This document shows, in pieces, positions 41,842 to 53,341 of a stretch of 64,000 nt of DNA. Source of the DNA: Cyclaneusma minus. Lineage: Eukaryota > Ascomycota > Leotiomycetes > Marthamycetales > Marthamycetaceae. Position numbers and translations under genes: made by a program. The notes beneath the pieces are model-generated. The model was not told the origin of the DNA, ran no database searches, and saw only the letters and a list, made by a program, of their open reading frames with translations. The first letter of the stretch is position 1. The number at the start of each line of letters is the position of its first letter. Location of the stretch: NCBI GenBank assembly GCA_037179335.1, contig JAKZHN010000020.1, forward strand, positions 496,001-560,000, in the 5' to 3' direction.

Positions 41842-44148
41842 TCGCCCAAACGTGGTTCCTGCTCCCTACTTTCGTCAACCATCCATATTCGCACATACAA
41901 ACCCATCTAACGCCCCCGCGACTCTACCCTAATCACGGCCTGTACATATATCTCCGCACCGTATATACGCCCAGACCCCATTCTCGGGCCCATCATTTTG
42001 GATTTCTCCTCACATTCAGCGACGGCGCTTTTGGGTCGGCATGGCATGGCATTCTGCCCCCATATTTTATTTTATTTGCGAAAGCCAGGACTGTAAAATC
42101 CACAGTGTGTGGTATTTCCCTGTTGCACGACCTGTCACGAAACCAAAAATAAAGCCTTGTGACTTTTGGAAAAGTGTCCTAATATCGGTGGGAACTTTGC
42201 ATATATAGTTGGCTGGGCGAGATAGAGCGAAGATACCATTCTGATTTTTTGAGTACTAGGGAGAGGGGGGGATGGAACGAGATATAGATAGTGATTAATC
42301 TATACTTGACACATGTCACGAATAACAACGAACTTGTTGGCCATTGAAATTTGGCGACTGGTGGCCTTGGTCTGCCGGCAGGCTGTGAACTCGCCGCTTT
42401 GGAACGCGTCTGTTGATTTTCTTGAAATGGTCTCTGCGTGACCGTAGATGTGGCGCATCGATCCAGTAACCAGTTTGAGGTGTCTTGATTGGGGGTTACC
42501 GAATTGAAGATTTGCCATTTTACAGCAGAATTAGTGGGTAACTAGCCCCTGATATGCATCACTCACACAATCACTATGCTTGATTTTGAGCAGACATCTG
42601 CTGATTCATTGGAGTGAATCACCAGGTACGCACGAGAGTGCGGGAATAATTTGAGAGCGAGACTTAACCCGCTCTTTCCCTCTTTCCCAGTTTCCCTCCT
42701 TCCCTCCTTCCCTCCTTCCCTCCTCCTTCCCACACCTCCTCCTTCCCATTACGGTGACAAAAGGCCCGAGCGCCATTCTAGTGCGAGTACAAAACCCGCC
42801 CCTCCCCCCTCCATTCCGCCTTCCTTTCTCTTCTCTTTTGCTGTCCTAGCCAAGTCAATCAAGTCGAGTATCCGGCAGCAAAGTGATGCCAGCAAAGCCT
42901 CAATGCAAGCCTCCATCATATTTTGATGCGGTGTCTAGGTGAGTGAATTGCAACCCGGGACCTAGAGAACCCTCCTCGTAGCGACAGAACCTCACTACTA
43001 GTAGAAGTAGAGTTCAGATGCTGAACTGCTTCGTTACTCATGAGCCATGAACCTCTTTGGTATCTTTCGAAGGCCGTCCATCTTCCGTGTCGCTGCTGTC
43101 GTCTTCGCCAGCGTTTCCACGACATTTTCATAGTTGTTGTTTCCAATGTTCGAGCCTGTCAGGGAGAAGCGGGGCCCGGAATGGTCGTGTACCAGATGAC
43201 TGAGCTCTGCGGCTCGAATGATGGCACATCCTCCCGCTTGGTAATGGACTCCGAGTCCATGTTCTAGTTTGCACAAGTTGTCACCTAAATCAATCAATGG
43301 TACTTGTCACTAGACGCTCATCAGCTTGAAGGTAAGAGTTGCCGGTGTATTGACTGGAGGAATATAAGCCCAATAAGTTCACCTGCCTCATGACACTTGT
43401 CTTTGTGTCTCTGAGTATACAAATTCAGCACTAGATGAGACCGGCCCAGCTTTGGTGTTGAGAAGAGGAGGAGAAGGGCTTAGAGAAGTAGTTTCGTAAG
43501 ATAGCTCTCGGATCACTCGCTAAGCTAGAGTAGAGCCCACCGAGGCGAGTAAAGCTGTTGAAGATCCAGTAAAAGGTGAAGGTGAGGGTGCTGTCGAACT
43601 TCACGTTCTTTCAGCTGCGGGGAAGCCTGGAAGATTAAGTGATGAACTGCTCGGCTGCGTGACAGAACTGCAGTAGAACAGTATTTTCAGCATGGATGAG
43701 GGCTTTGACGAGAGGCATATTGCGGCGCTTCAGGTCGCTGCATATCGAAAGTCAGGCCCTTATATAGCAAAACTGACATTGAATCTCGATCGAAAGCATT
43801 GTGGCCTGATTGGAAGAGTCGTTGGATGTATGGGGTTCCTGTAAAGCTAGAACTGACGATTCTTCTCACATCCCCGGATTCCCTTTATGGGAGGTACTAG
43901 TACTGGGTTGATCCTTTTTTGGCTTTTAGGTTTCGATTTTCTTTTCACCCCACCTTTACGTTTGCAACATGTCCTTGCTACCAGACAGAACATGGCTGGC
44001 CCATACAAGCAATCATCATACTGTATAAGTCTACATTATCTGATAACATTTGCAAGTTTTCATTCAATCATGCTCATTTTCATATCACCCTCTCTATCTT
44101 AAATGTCGTCAAATTCATGCTCTCATAAAAGCCTCTCCCCATGTAATA
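41842..44148. other. 2.3-kb convergent intergenic region
   Basis: This region lies between two 3' ends. It contains a CCTT-type pyrimidine microsatellite at 42,674-42,747. The rest shows only short unconserved frames. No mobile element or RNA gene was recognised. Confidence 0.5.
42674..42747. repeat. CCTT pyrimidine microsatellite
   Basis: Runs of TTCCCTCC and CCTT repeats extend for about 74 bp with almost no purines on the plus strand. This looks like a simple-sequence tract rather than part of a gene. Confidence 0.8.
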
Positions 44149-46959
44149 TCATTCCCACTTCTCCCACTCCCTCCTCAGTCTCGCTACCTCCAGCGCGGCC
44201 TGATACCTATCCCCCGCCCACCTTCTCCCCACATCCATCAAATTTGCCTTATATGCCCTTTCAATCCCCTTCCTCTCCCTCGCCTTTGTCGCCAACTTTC
44301 CAAAGTCGCTCTCCTCCATCGCCTTTCCAAGCACACCGCGCATCTTGTCCGAATACAACTGGCAGCTGGCTTTCGGAAAAAACACTCTATCCTTGCGAAA
44401 CAACGTCGCCAGCGGTTTTCGCCGCGCCGCAAACGGCACCACGACTTCCTGCCAGCAGTCTTCACAGACCGTGAACTCGGGCAGTTCATTCATCACGTGC
44501 CACGAAGCATCGAATAGATCTGTATCGCGCTGGCACTCTTCGACTAATGTGTACTGTTTTGCCAATTCCGCCAGATGGTGCAGATCAGGGGCGGGGCGGG
44601 AGAGTGAAGTCGTGGCGTCAGCGGTGGTTTCGAGTGCGTCGAAATAGTGTACGAAGCGCTTGCTGTCGAAGCGCATGTCGCAAATGCGCGGCATTTCAAG
44701 CGGGCCGTGGTCGACGCGGATCCAGATTCCTCGTAAAGCGGGAAGCAGAACCTCGATGCTACGGACGCAGCTTTGGCAGACGTCGAAGTTGCGGATTATG
44801 GCGCCGGTCGAGGGGTCGCGGATGGAGTACCATTGTCGCACGGCTTCGTGCTTGCCTAGGCATGGAGCAGTGCTGGCGAGAACTTTGGCGATGCCGTAGA
44901 GTAGCCTGAGGTCGTGGTGTTGCTCTTTGAATGTCAAGAGCCAGGCGATCCGATACCAGGGCGTGCTGCCAAAGTCGCAAAGCAGTTCTTCGTGTGACGA
45001 GTAGCGGGAGGCTGTGACAAAGGCGGACCGGAAAGGGGTCTGGGCGACAGTGGAGTTGTAACACGATGGACATATGTTGAAAGAGGGACAGTCACGGAGA
45101 GTAATCCAGTCATTATAGCCGCGGACGAGGGCTGTGCGAGGACATGGTGGCAGGGGGGGTAGCTTTCCAGCTTCGATATCTTGAGATTGTCTCCTGTAAA
45201 ATCCTACCGGCTTCTGTGCATTTTCAGGCGGGTAAAATGGAGGGGGTTGCCACGATTGTTCCGGACTTTTCAGTGGATTTGGGCTGGGCGGCCGAGCAGA
45301 GCGCGGGCTATTCTCGACTTTGGGAGTACCCGGATTGTAATTAAAGCTATTCCCACGGGAACGCCCGCCAGATCCTGTTGGTTTATTGAGAGTAAGTGTC
45401 GAGCTTCTGTTTTCCTTCTCCTGAGCAGGACTAGGACGCCGAGGTAATGATGGGGCCGCAGAACGCTCTAATGGCAGGCGATCCGTGTTCAAAGAGTTCT
45501 CTCTCAAAGCAGAAGGCGCTCCCGACGATCTTCCCGCCCGGGGAAAGGTATCAGCCCGTAACGACGCATGGCTGTCCGATCCACGGGTTTGACTGGGAGA
45601 AACTTGAGGTGGTGGCAACGGTGACGTCCGAGATTTTGCGAGAACTTTTGGTTCATACGGACGCCTGTTTCTGGACCGCGAGCGACGCTGCTGATGTCGG
45701 TGTTGGTGTCCAGGTCCATGTTTCCGGCCTCGGTCAGAGTCACTCGACTCGGAGCTGTCATCGCTACTGCGAAGATCGGTCTTTCGAGCCCTTGATGCGT
45801 GACGCGTGTAATTTGCCGCTGTTTCCGGTTTGGAGAGTGAAGAGGCCTTTTGCTCAGCATTCCGAGTCGTTACTTCATTAGCAAGGCTATTTGATCGAAA
45901 ATATTCGGGTGTATAGCGGTTCGCAGCAGATGAAGGAACTTCTGAACCGTTTGCGAAACTTCGCCTCTTCTCAGAGGTTGGCGTTAAGGGAGATGACATA
46001 GATGGACTTCTATTCCTGGAAGCCTCAGGACTCACGCGCTTTTCTCGTGGCGTGTCCCCTCTAGGATATTCACGGGGTGTGGAGGTAATGCTGGAATCGA
46101 AGTAATTTGGGGTTTGGACTTTGCCAGACGTCGGAGTACCCAAAAGTGGATCTCGTCCGGCGCCTGGTTGAGCTGTCTGAGGCGTCGCATACGTTTTATT
46201 GGGGTCGTCCCTTGAGGGAGTGTATCTATATGCTGAAGTACTTCGTTTGAATAATGGCACCGGTGGCATCTCTGTCTTTAGTGACGGTAGATCTCGCATG
46301 TTCCTCCTTCTGTCTAGTAAAGGCGAAGAAGGTCTGTTTTGCTTGGTATCGAATTCATGTTTTTCTTCAGCCCTCTCGCGATAGCTACCTCGATTGTTCG
46401 GTTTCGAAGCGCCAGCCTCGGGCGCAGCAGACTTCTCGTCTTCCTCGTTTCCAGAGTCCGTTATTTCTGGCTTGGGTGTGGCCATTGGCGTCAACATGAC
46501 AAATCGACGGTCGTGATCGCGATTGATTGCATCTGGCGAAAATGGCAGCTCCGGGCCAGGAATACTGGCTTCGAGAATAACGGGATCCTGATCAATGCTT
46601 CCTCGGAAGGGAGGATCCTGTGCAAGAGTGGCCAATAATTTCGCAGTACCCAATTCTCGAGCCAAAGCGCTTCTCTCATCTTCGCATATCGGTCGTGGAG
46701 GAGGTTTGGTGACCGTTCTGGGTAGCCTTTTTTTGGTCGTATTCGCAGTCTCATAATTCATGTAAAGATTCGCAGGTTGAGGATCGTGAAAGCGGAAGGC
46801 AGATCTGGTGTTTGTCAGTACAGGACGGCCGTTTCAAGTATCCAGACCAGCGGTGTCTTACGGTGCAGGTGAGGTAGCTCTAGAGCTCTTCCAGAAGCCA
46901 TTGAGCAAAAGGTCTTCGACCTGAAGGCCTCCTGGCGTTCGAGGAGCTGGATCCTCCAT
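44149..46959 (-). CDS. Conserved uncharacterised protein with Cys pairs
   Basis: Protein of 917 residues; complement(join(44149..46804,46862..46959)). The 57-bp intron (GTAAGAC...CTGAC...CAG) joins MEDPAPRTPGGLQVEDLLL... to the main frame. The first two thirds are disordered: Ser/Arg/Pro-rich with SDSDRGRKHGPGHQHRHQQR and RSRSRNRR, resembling SR-like nuclear proteins. The last third is ordered. It contains several CxxC pairs (NICPSCYNS, DVCQSCVRS, TVCEDCWQE), which may bind zinc, and a strongly basic helical C-terminus (RRWAGDRYQAALEVARLRRE). The architecture, a disordered N-terminus plus a Cys-pair domain, is what I can support. I do not know the function. The start was chosen because the first exon supplies a well-formed ATG and splice. 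Confidence 0.8.
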
Positions 46960-48749
46960 GCTGAATCTTCTGTGCACGCTATTGGGAAGGAGGCAAGCAG
47001 GACGTGAGGCAGCAGGACGTGAGCAGAGGTCGTTAAAGTCGTTAAATCGCGGTGGCAGGCAAACTGTGGAAGGATCGTCCGGTGTCGTTCATGGCAAATA
47101 GAAAGGTTTACAGTCGCATTCTCTGGCTTCTCGGTGGCTCACGAGGCGTTCTGTTGTGACACGTTGAAGATGGAGAGGTCATGTAGGGTGGGATTCAGAT
47201 TCAGGTGGGCCACGTCCGGGTTCCCAGGCTCTGCATATAAAGGCTGGGTGGAAGGGCGGAACTCGGCTCTGGAGTGAGAGTCTCTCTCATTTTCATTCTC
47301 GTAACAAATTACAGTAGTGGACTGTTTGCGTGGTGTTTTGGGAAGACCGGCATCCCATTTCTCTGCACAGCCATTCAAAGGATACGAGGTCTCGCTTTCG
47401 GCCGTCTGACGTCTCACGGCCCTCCCCCAGCTTTAAATTCGGATTAGTCAATAATGCAGCCCCACCCAGCATTGCCCCTCCCTCATCTTCTCCGATCGGC
47501 GCCCGCCGCTGCCACACTGCAACCCACAGCGACTGGACCGAAGTCAAAGACGACATAGCCGTCGCCTTGCTGAGAAGCTCTCGCTCGACCGTCCTCCTGC
47601 CCGTCCCGAAAATCTGCAGCTGTTATCTTCCCAGGAGGTGGGATCGTCCAACGGGAATCCACACCGTGGACTGGATTAAGACAACATAGCCTCTGTGGCG
47701 GCCGGCCATGCCATGCAGATGTCACCCTCCAACCACGCCGGCACAACGACACACCCTTGAATATCCCGAGTGTGCTTCCCCACGTTCCAGCGAATAGCTG
47801 CCTGCCGGTCCCTGGAGTCGTGACCCCGTTGGAGTGGCTGTGGAAGCTCCACGCCTGAGATCGTCATTTGCCAATGGCGCAGTCGTGCATGTAGAGACCA
47901 AAGATTCCGGACAACTCGAGAATGGACCTTTGATCGGAGGACCTACTACTGTATAAAAAGAATACAAGCCACAGGGGTCATCAAGACTAGTATCTAAAGC
48001 CGGCCACCTACAATGGGTGGTTTCGAGTGAGAGCAAGACCGAAAAGCTCGATATTGAATTCGTCATCTCACATCTGGAAACCTCAAGTTCTTGAAGGAAG
48101 CTCTGCCAACCACCCAACACCACCATTTGCCATCTTCCCCGTCTTGGAGTATGTCCTATCATCAACACACGCTGAACATATTCGACAGTCACGGGTGAAC
48201 GAATAACCTGTGAGACTGTGATGTAAAGGCAGTTTGAACCGAGTAGAACTTGTGCAATGTGGCAGAGGCGATCCCAAACCTACTCACTGTCCTACGTGAC
48301 AGAAATCGCGGCAGGGAACTCGACGGCACAGCTAGTCGTATGACGAGAATGCTTGCAGCCGCATGCTCCAGCGGCATAGGATTAATATACCTACCTTAGG
48401 TAGCTATGCCACTGAATGGGATGCTTTGGGCACTCTCAACCCACTCAAACTTGCTGGATAAGGCTGTTCTCGGACTGTCGTGCATTATGCTTTGATTGCC
48501 CAATGATGCAAAAAATCCAGTACCTCGAGACTAAAGAAACTCCATACATAACTTGAATAGACCGGTTCTAAAACTCCAAATGCCAGATTCTTCACGCTAT
48601 GCGCACATGTGACAAGCATCCTCCGACCACCCGTAGCCACATGCAACTTTCAGAAAACCGCACCCCTATTTCCTACAGCTGTTTTTTACACGTGCCACGT
48701 CCGCCTATATGTGCCATTAAACGCATCGTACACCCCCCCTCGAAACTCC
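46960..48749. other. 1.8-kb intergenic region
   Basis: This lies upstream of the Cys-pair gene and downstream of PGA2, both on the minus strand. Several unrelated frames up to 156 codons (for example 47,722-48,192, minus) lack any recognisable domain. I report no gene here. Confidence 0.45.
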
Positions 48750-49229
48750 CTAATCAACCAGAAATTCCTCGATATCCTTGTCCTCCTCATCCCCCTGCGC
48801 ATCCAACCTCATCTGCTCCTCCTTCTCCAGCAGCATCTTAATCATCTTCCTCTGCCTCCTCCTCGCCTTCTTCCCCCAACTAACCTCACTTCCCGTCGTT
48901 GCCTCGCCATCTTCCTCACTATCACTATCCTCCGGCACCTCCACCTGCCCTCTCAAACTATTCGGACTAATCTTCGCCGCCTTGCTAGTTCCATCTTTGG
49001 AAACGCCAAGTTGGTCATGATCGATGTCTTTTTCGTGCTCTTTGGTTTGCAGCTTGCCGCCTAGTTTCATGAGGTAGGGACGTAGGAGGAGGTAGGCGCC
49101 GACGATGGCGATGAGACGGATTACTTTGGTCCAGGTTATGGTGCTGAAGGTGTGTGAGAGTTGGGTGGTGAAGTTGTTGGCCCAGAGGGCGAGGGTGTCG
49201 GGGACGGTGTCGGCGAGCGCGGCGGACAT
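48750..49229 (-). CDS. PGA2: Protein-trafficking factor Pga2
   Basis: Small ER/nuclear-envelope membrane protein; yeast Pga2 is essential and affects processing and transport of secretory cargo such as Gap1 and Pma1. Single exon, 159 residues from MSAALADTVPDTLALWANNF. One transmembrane segment, IRLIAIVGAYLLLRPYLM, is followed by the conserved KLGGKLQ. The cytosolic tail is acidic (VPEDSDSEEDGEATTG), then carries the hallmark basic KKARRRQRKM and an acidic end (GDEEDKDIEEFLVD). The frame stays open upstream with earlier ATGs, but the family start matches 49229. It is divergent from MHF1. Confidence 0.88.
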   Translation of the reverse strand: MSAALADTVPDTLALWANNFTTQLSHTFSTITWTKVIRLIAIVGAYLLLRPYLMKLGGKLQTKEHEKDIDHDQLGVSKDGTSKAAKISPNSLRGQVEVPEDSDSEEDGEATTGSEVSWGKKARRRQRKMIKMLLEKEEQMRLDAQGDEEDKDIEEFLVD

Positions 49230-49953
49230 GATTGCGCTGGTGGTCGAGTGGATGGGATTTGGGAGGTTTGAAGGTAAGGGGGTCTGGTCGCAGCTGAATG
49301 GATGCGCGGTGGGCGTGTAGACCATGAAGCGCAAGAGATAGGCGCGCGGAGTCCGTAGTCGTCCGTTCGTTTCGAGATCTTCTCCTTGTGAAGTATATGG
49401 AGAAGTGTCGTCGTGTCTTGCTTGGCCTGCTTTGCGCCTTTTGCCAATTTCCGATGCTTCCTTCCAAGAGATCCAAGGCCGTAGTAGACACAAGTAATAA
49501 GTCGCGGCCGCGCGACGAGTAGAATAAGTATTCGACGCTTCTGTAAATTTTCTAGTGGCAGGAAAATTTCTGGTGACACCAAATCACTCAGTCTGACAGC
49601 CCCTCCAGTCGGGAACTCAAAATATGATCGCGATGAATCGCGCGCCGGCCATTTTGAATTTGGGGACTGTCCTAGCGCCGCTTTTCGGGGTCCGGACTCC
49701 GGAGGGACTACTCTAACGTACGCGCTAGCGGCCGCTCCATCCGACGGCAGTCGCGCGACGCGGTTCCTCGAGTGTGAAGATTGACGATTTGGAAGGTGGA
49801 AGATTAGGAATTCGACAGCTATTCTCGCCTGCTCTCGAATAAAAGTCAACCAACAACTGCAGGCTAGCGAGAGCCGGTTTCCACCCAAAGCACTTGAAAC
49901 AAACGCCTGTGTCCACGAAACCCTCATCCGACCTTCAACATAACCAAACCACC
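49230..49953. promoter_or_regulatory. Divergent PGA2/MHF1 promoter region
   Basis: These 724 bp separate the starts of PGA2 (-) and MHF1 (+) and hold both promoters. A 297-codon minus-strand frame crosses it, but its composition is not protein-like and it overlaps both genes. GC-rich palindromes such as GCGGCCGC occur at about 49,504 and 49,730. Confidence 0.5.
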
Positions 49954-50451
49954 ATGGCACACCAAATGGACGAAGAAACAGCAGAGGTATGTTCGCTCTC
50001 CTCCCGTTCCACTCCCCTTTCATCAACATCTTTATCTCCCATAGTACATCGCCCAGTCTTCTTCAGTTCCAATCATCCCAGCTAACCCTCCCCTCACCAG
50101 CGGCTCAAAACCACCCTCAGCGCCCACATCCTCAACCTAGTCAACAGCGAAACCCTCTCCCTAAACACAAACGCAACTCCACAATTCATCGCCGCCCTGA
50201 CCGAGCTCGTCTGGGCACAGTTGGAAAACGTGGCTGAAGATCTGGAGATGTTTGCGAGACATGCCGGACGAACGACGGTGATTAGTGATGATGTTTTGTT
50301 GGTTGCGAGGAGGACGGAGGCGCTGGCGGAGCTGTTGAGGGGGGAGGTGGAGAAGGAGAGGGCGAAGAGGGGTGGTGGTGGTGGGAGGGCTGCGGTGGGG
50401 GCGGCGAGGGGAAGAGGGAGGGGCAGGGGGAGGGGGAGGGGAAGCGGTTAA
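49954..50451 (+). CDS. MHF1: Histone-fold protein MHF1 (CENP-S)
   Basis: MHF1/CENP-S pairs with MHF2/CENP-X in the Fanconi-anaemia FANCM (Mph1) complex and in the CENP-T-W-S-X centromeric complex. The coding sequence is join(49954..49986,50101..50451), 127 residues, with a 114-bp phase-0 intron right after MAHQMDEETAE. The histone fold is clear: LKTTLSAHILNLVNSE, then TPQFIAALTELVWAQLENVA, then the signature DLEMFARHAGRTTV and ISDDVLLVARRTEAL. The C-terminus is an unusual Gly/Arg tail (GRGRGRGRGRGSG) encoded by a G-rich stretch. The tail is absent from the compact core of the family and may bind nucleic acid (inference). Confidence 0.92.
50407..50442 (+). other. G-quadruplex-prone tract in MHF1
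   Basis: At least four runs of three to five guanines, separated by one or two bases, lie on the coding strand in the last codons of MHF1. The pattern fits canonical intramolecular G-quadruplex rules. It encodes the Arg-Gly tail. Confidence 0.75.
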
Positions 50452-51159
50452 GGAAGGACCATGAGGATTTGGGGAGGGGCTTGTGTGCTGGTGGTTTGAC
50501 AGAAGGGAGATGACATGATTACAGCTGGGGCTTGGCGTATGGATGGGTTGATATTAGGAGACACGGCGTTGCAAGGAAAATGGGGCGTTGATTTGGAGTC
50601 GGTTTGCTACGTACATACCTTCGGTGGATGGTCAGGAAAAGGGGCTTGGCTTCATCGGCAGTGAAAATTGAAGATACCCTGTTGCTGCGCGAAATCGACA
50701 GTACTAATTACGCATGAGAGGTGTAATGGGGTTGACGGCTGTGATTGGAATTGAACATAGGCTTGGAGAATGGCAAAGTGCAGCGGAAGCGACAAGTGGA
50801 ACTGAATAAGTGGCTCAGTTTACGCTGAAGTTTACTTGTGTCTTCAAACCGAACTATCGGCCGCTAACATCTCAATCTCAGTTCGTCGGACTAGCCTCGT
50901 ACGTCGTATTCACCTTCTGATTGCAAAGTAGACACAAGATGTTTGAGGCATCATTTGGAATTTTCTATAGATACATGGATGCCTTTCATTACCAATTACC
51001 TCCTCATAGTGAGTGTTAACCATACAACGCCGTCATGGTACCCTTCCAATTGCCCGAGCCTCCAACTGTGGTATATTCGCGTCGAAGTTCATTTCATCGT
51101 ACACCACCTGACAACCTCGCCAGTGCCCGGAAATGCGCATTCCTTGGTGGTCGGTAGCA
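50452..51159. other. Convergent MHF1 / MARVEL 3' flank
   Basis: These 708 bp lie between two stop codons. No gene, repeat or RNA was recognised. Confidence 0.5.
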
Positions 51160-51991
51160 CTAGTAAGCACTAGTAGTGTTGCCATACGTCTGAGGGACCG
51201 CAGTTCCATGAGGCCCATTGTCATACTCGCCGCCGGTGGTTCCGTGGCCGTACTCGACATCACCAGGAGTTGCGTGGGTGGGCAGAGCATCACCGTTCTT
51301 CTCACCAACACCGGCAGCGCCAGCTCCACGGCCTGTGCGGCGCCAGAAAGGCTTGCGTGTGGAACCAGCAGTGTAGCCGTTGTTGGGGCCGGGACCGAAG
51401 GCCTTCTCACGCTTGTGGTGCTTGGCGAGAGCGTACTCGACGAAGGCGGAAAGAAGGAAGAAGACACTGAGAGATGTTAACCACTGTTTACAACATAGGA
51501 CCGGTAGATGGGCAAACTTACGCGCCAACAATAGCTACAGCAAAGCAAGCAGTCTCGAGCTTGCAAGCGGTGCGGAAGCTTGGCAAGTAGACAACTCCTC
51601 CAGTACCGTTGTCTGGGTGGTTCTCGTTGGCGGTGTCTCCAGAACCCAGAGGCGTGTTCACGTGGCCGTTGCAGCTTCCATCTCCTCCACGTGTTGCGTA
51701 GGCCATATAAATGAAGGCGCCACAGAAAGCGATGTCGAGGAGTATGCCTAGGAAAGCGAAGAAGGCGATGCCACCGAGGAAGCACACGAGGATGAAGGCG
51801 AGGATAGTGTAAATGACTGCTATGCCCGAGATTCCCTCCACAGCTCTCAGGTATGTGTCGATGTGCAAATCATGGTCGGCGAGGACGGAGAGGTAGTAGG
51901 AGAAGATGCCGAGGATGATGGCAGCACAGCAGAATTCGATGATTCGGAGGAAGAGGGAAAGGGACTTGAGAGCAACACCGCCAAACGCCAT
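51160..51991 (-). CDS. MARVEL-domain membrane protein
   Basis: Four-span MARVEL-type membrane protein of 258 residues; complement(join(51160..51466,51522..51991)). Spans are visible at LRIIEFCCAAIILGIFSYYL, GIAVIYTILAFILVCFLGGI, AFFAFLGILLDIAFCGAFIY and, across the intron, FAVAIVGAVFFLLSAFVEYA. The loop between spans 3 and 4 has Cys-Asn and an NGT glycosylation sequon. The C-terminal tail is polar and Gly-rich (HHKREKAFGPGPNN ... GTAVPQTYGNTTSAY). MARVEL proteins organise membrane domains and vesicle traffic. Fungal members of this form are mostly uncharacterised. A signal peptide is not required, because the first span serves as anchor. Confidence 0.85.
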
Positions 51992-53341
51992 GCTTGCGGG
52001 TATTCGCGACGATGAAGCGACAGTATCGGAGAGAGGAAAGTAAACGGAAGCTCGGAATTGAGTTTCAAGGGTCGACAAGGTGGAGAAGAGACTGCAGCAG
52101 AAGAATGGGGATGTTTTATTGATATATGTATGCAGTACGTCACAGGAGTTGCTAACTGCCAAGCTGGTCTACATACTTAGCACAAGCCTCACCTTACCTG
52201 TAACCCAAACCTGTTGCTGTCCAGAAGCTTCACACCAGGGGGTCGGTACCTTCCCTAGCGGTTGTAAAAAGCATGAAACCGCGTCACACAGCGTAGTATC
52301 AATCCCTATGTGGAGATGTCAACTGGCTCTCTTGGCGCCATCGGCCACCAGGACAGAAAGGCACTTGTTTAGCCAGCCGCTACCGACCGGCGACCATAAC
52401 AACAGCTATTTGAGATTGTAAATTCCTCGAAGGGGTCTGGCCGGGTGTTGACTGCCCATCCCGAGTCTAAAGCAACCTCCCTTGCGCCAAGCGCCTGTGT
52501 GACGAAATTGCAGCGCCGTGCTACCAGTCCAATCCGGCGCCGCACCACTGTCAATAAGTAGTATCACCTCCGTCTTCAAGAGGTCCAGATCCTCTACAAA
52601 ATCTCAAGTTTGCTTTCTTCGGCGAGTCAACTTCCCCCGCAGAAGCAAAAAGCAGAATCGGATGACCTGGGTGGGTCTGTGATGTGATGATCGCTGAAGA
52701 CTCCCGTCCCCTTAAGACGTCATGTAATGACTCGTGTGTTGATCACTGTGGCACGTGGCCCAGTAGTCTGTGGCGCAGCTGATCAAGTCGTATAAATGCA
52801 AACGATTTAAATCAAGCTTTATCCGAACCGGTTTCTAAACTTCACTACATCATGCTTTAGAAAGTCTAGACATTTCTCGCTTCACTTCAAACTAACTAGG
52901 ACGAATTCGCTGAGATCGTCTGCATACGTAGTAGGTGCCCATGGAATACAAAATCATTAAAATCCAGCTTTGACCCAGACGGAAATATTGATGTACGGGT
53001 GGTTTTGGTGCTGCAAATGAAACAACTTCTAAGCAGTTAGGATTCTGATACTGCGCATTGGGCTATCGCTAGACTGCTTAAGTGCAGGCTGTTCCAGTAA
53101 GAAATCCCAAATCTAGGTGTATAACTACCAATTTCTCAGTAAATCATATTTTCAACTCCGAGCCGTCATCCCATCGACTGATATAGCGATAACCAATCTC
53201 CTGGCAGTTTGATATACAGAGTTGAACATTGGTATTTTGACCTGTGATCCGTACCGAGCGCGATGTCGACTGCGAACCAGATTTTTCGTCGCATGGCGAT
53301 GCATCCTCACCACTACAATCCCAAGACGTAGAATCCTCACG
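51992..53341. promoter_or_regulatory. Divergent MARVEL / GNAT spacer
   Basis: This 1.35-kb spacer lies between two divergent starts. An in-frame extension upstream of the GNAT ATG (from 53,222) is open but unlikely to be translated. Nothing else was recognised. Confidence 0.45.

Noticed and set aside
47722..48192. 156-codon minus-strand frame as a gene
   Set aside because: Residue composition is unlike a folded protein, and no family is recognisable.
49136..50029. 297-codon minus-strand frame across the PGA2/MHF1 promoter
   Set aside because: It overlaps both real genes in other frames and its predicted protein is low-complexity Arg/Pro/Ser without similarity.
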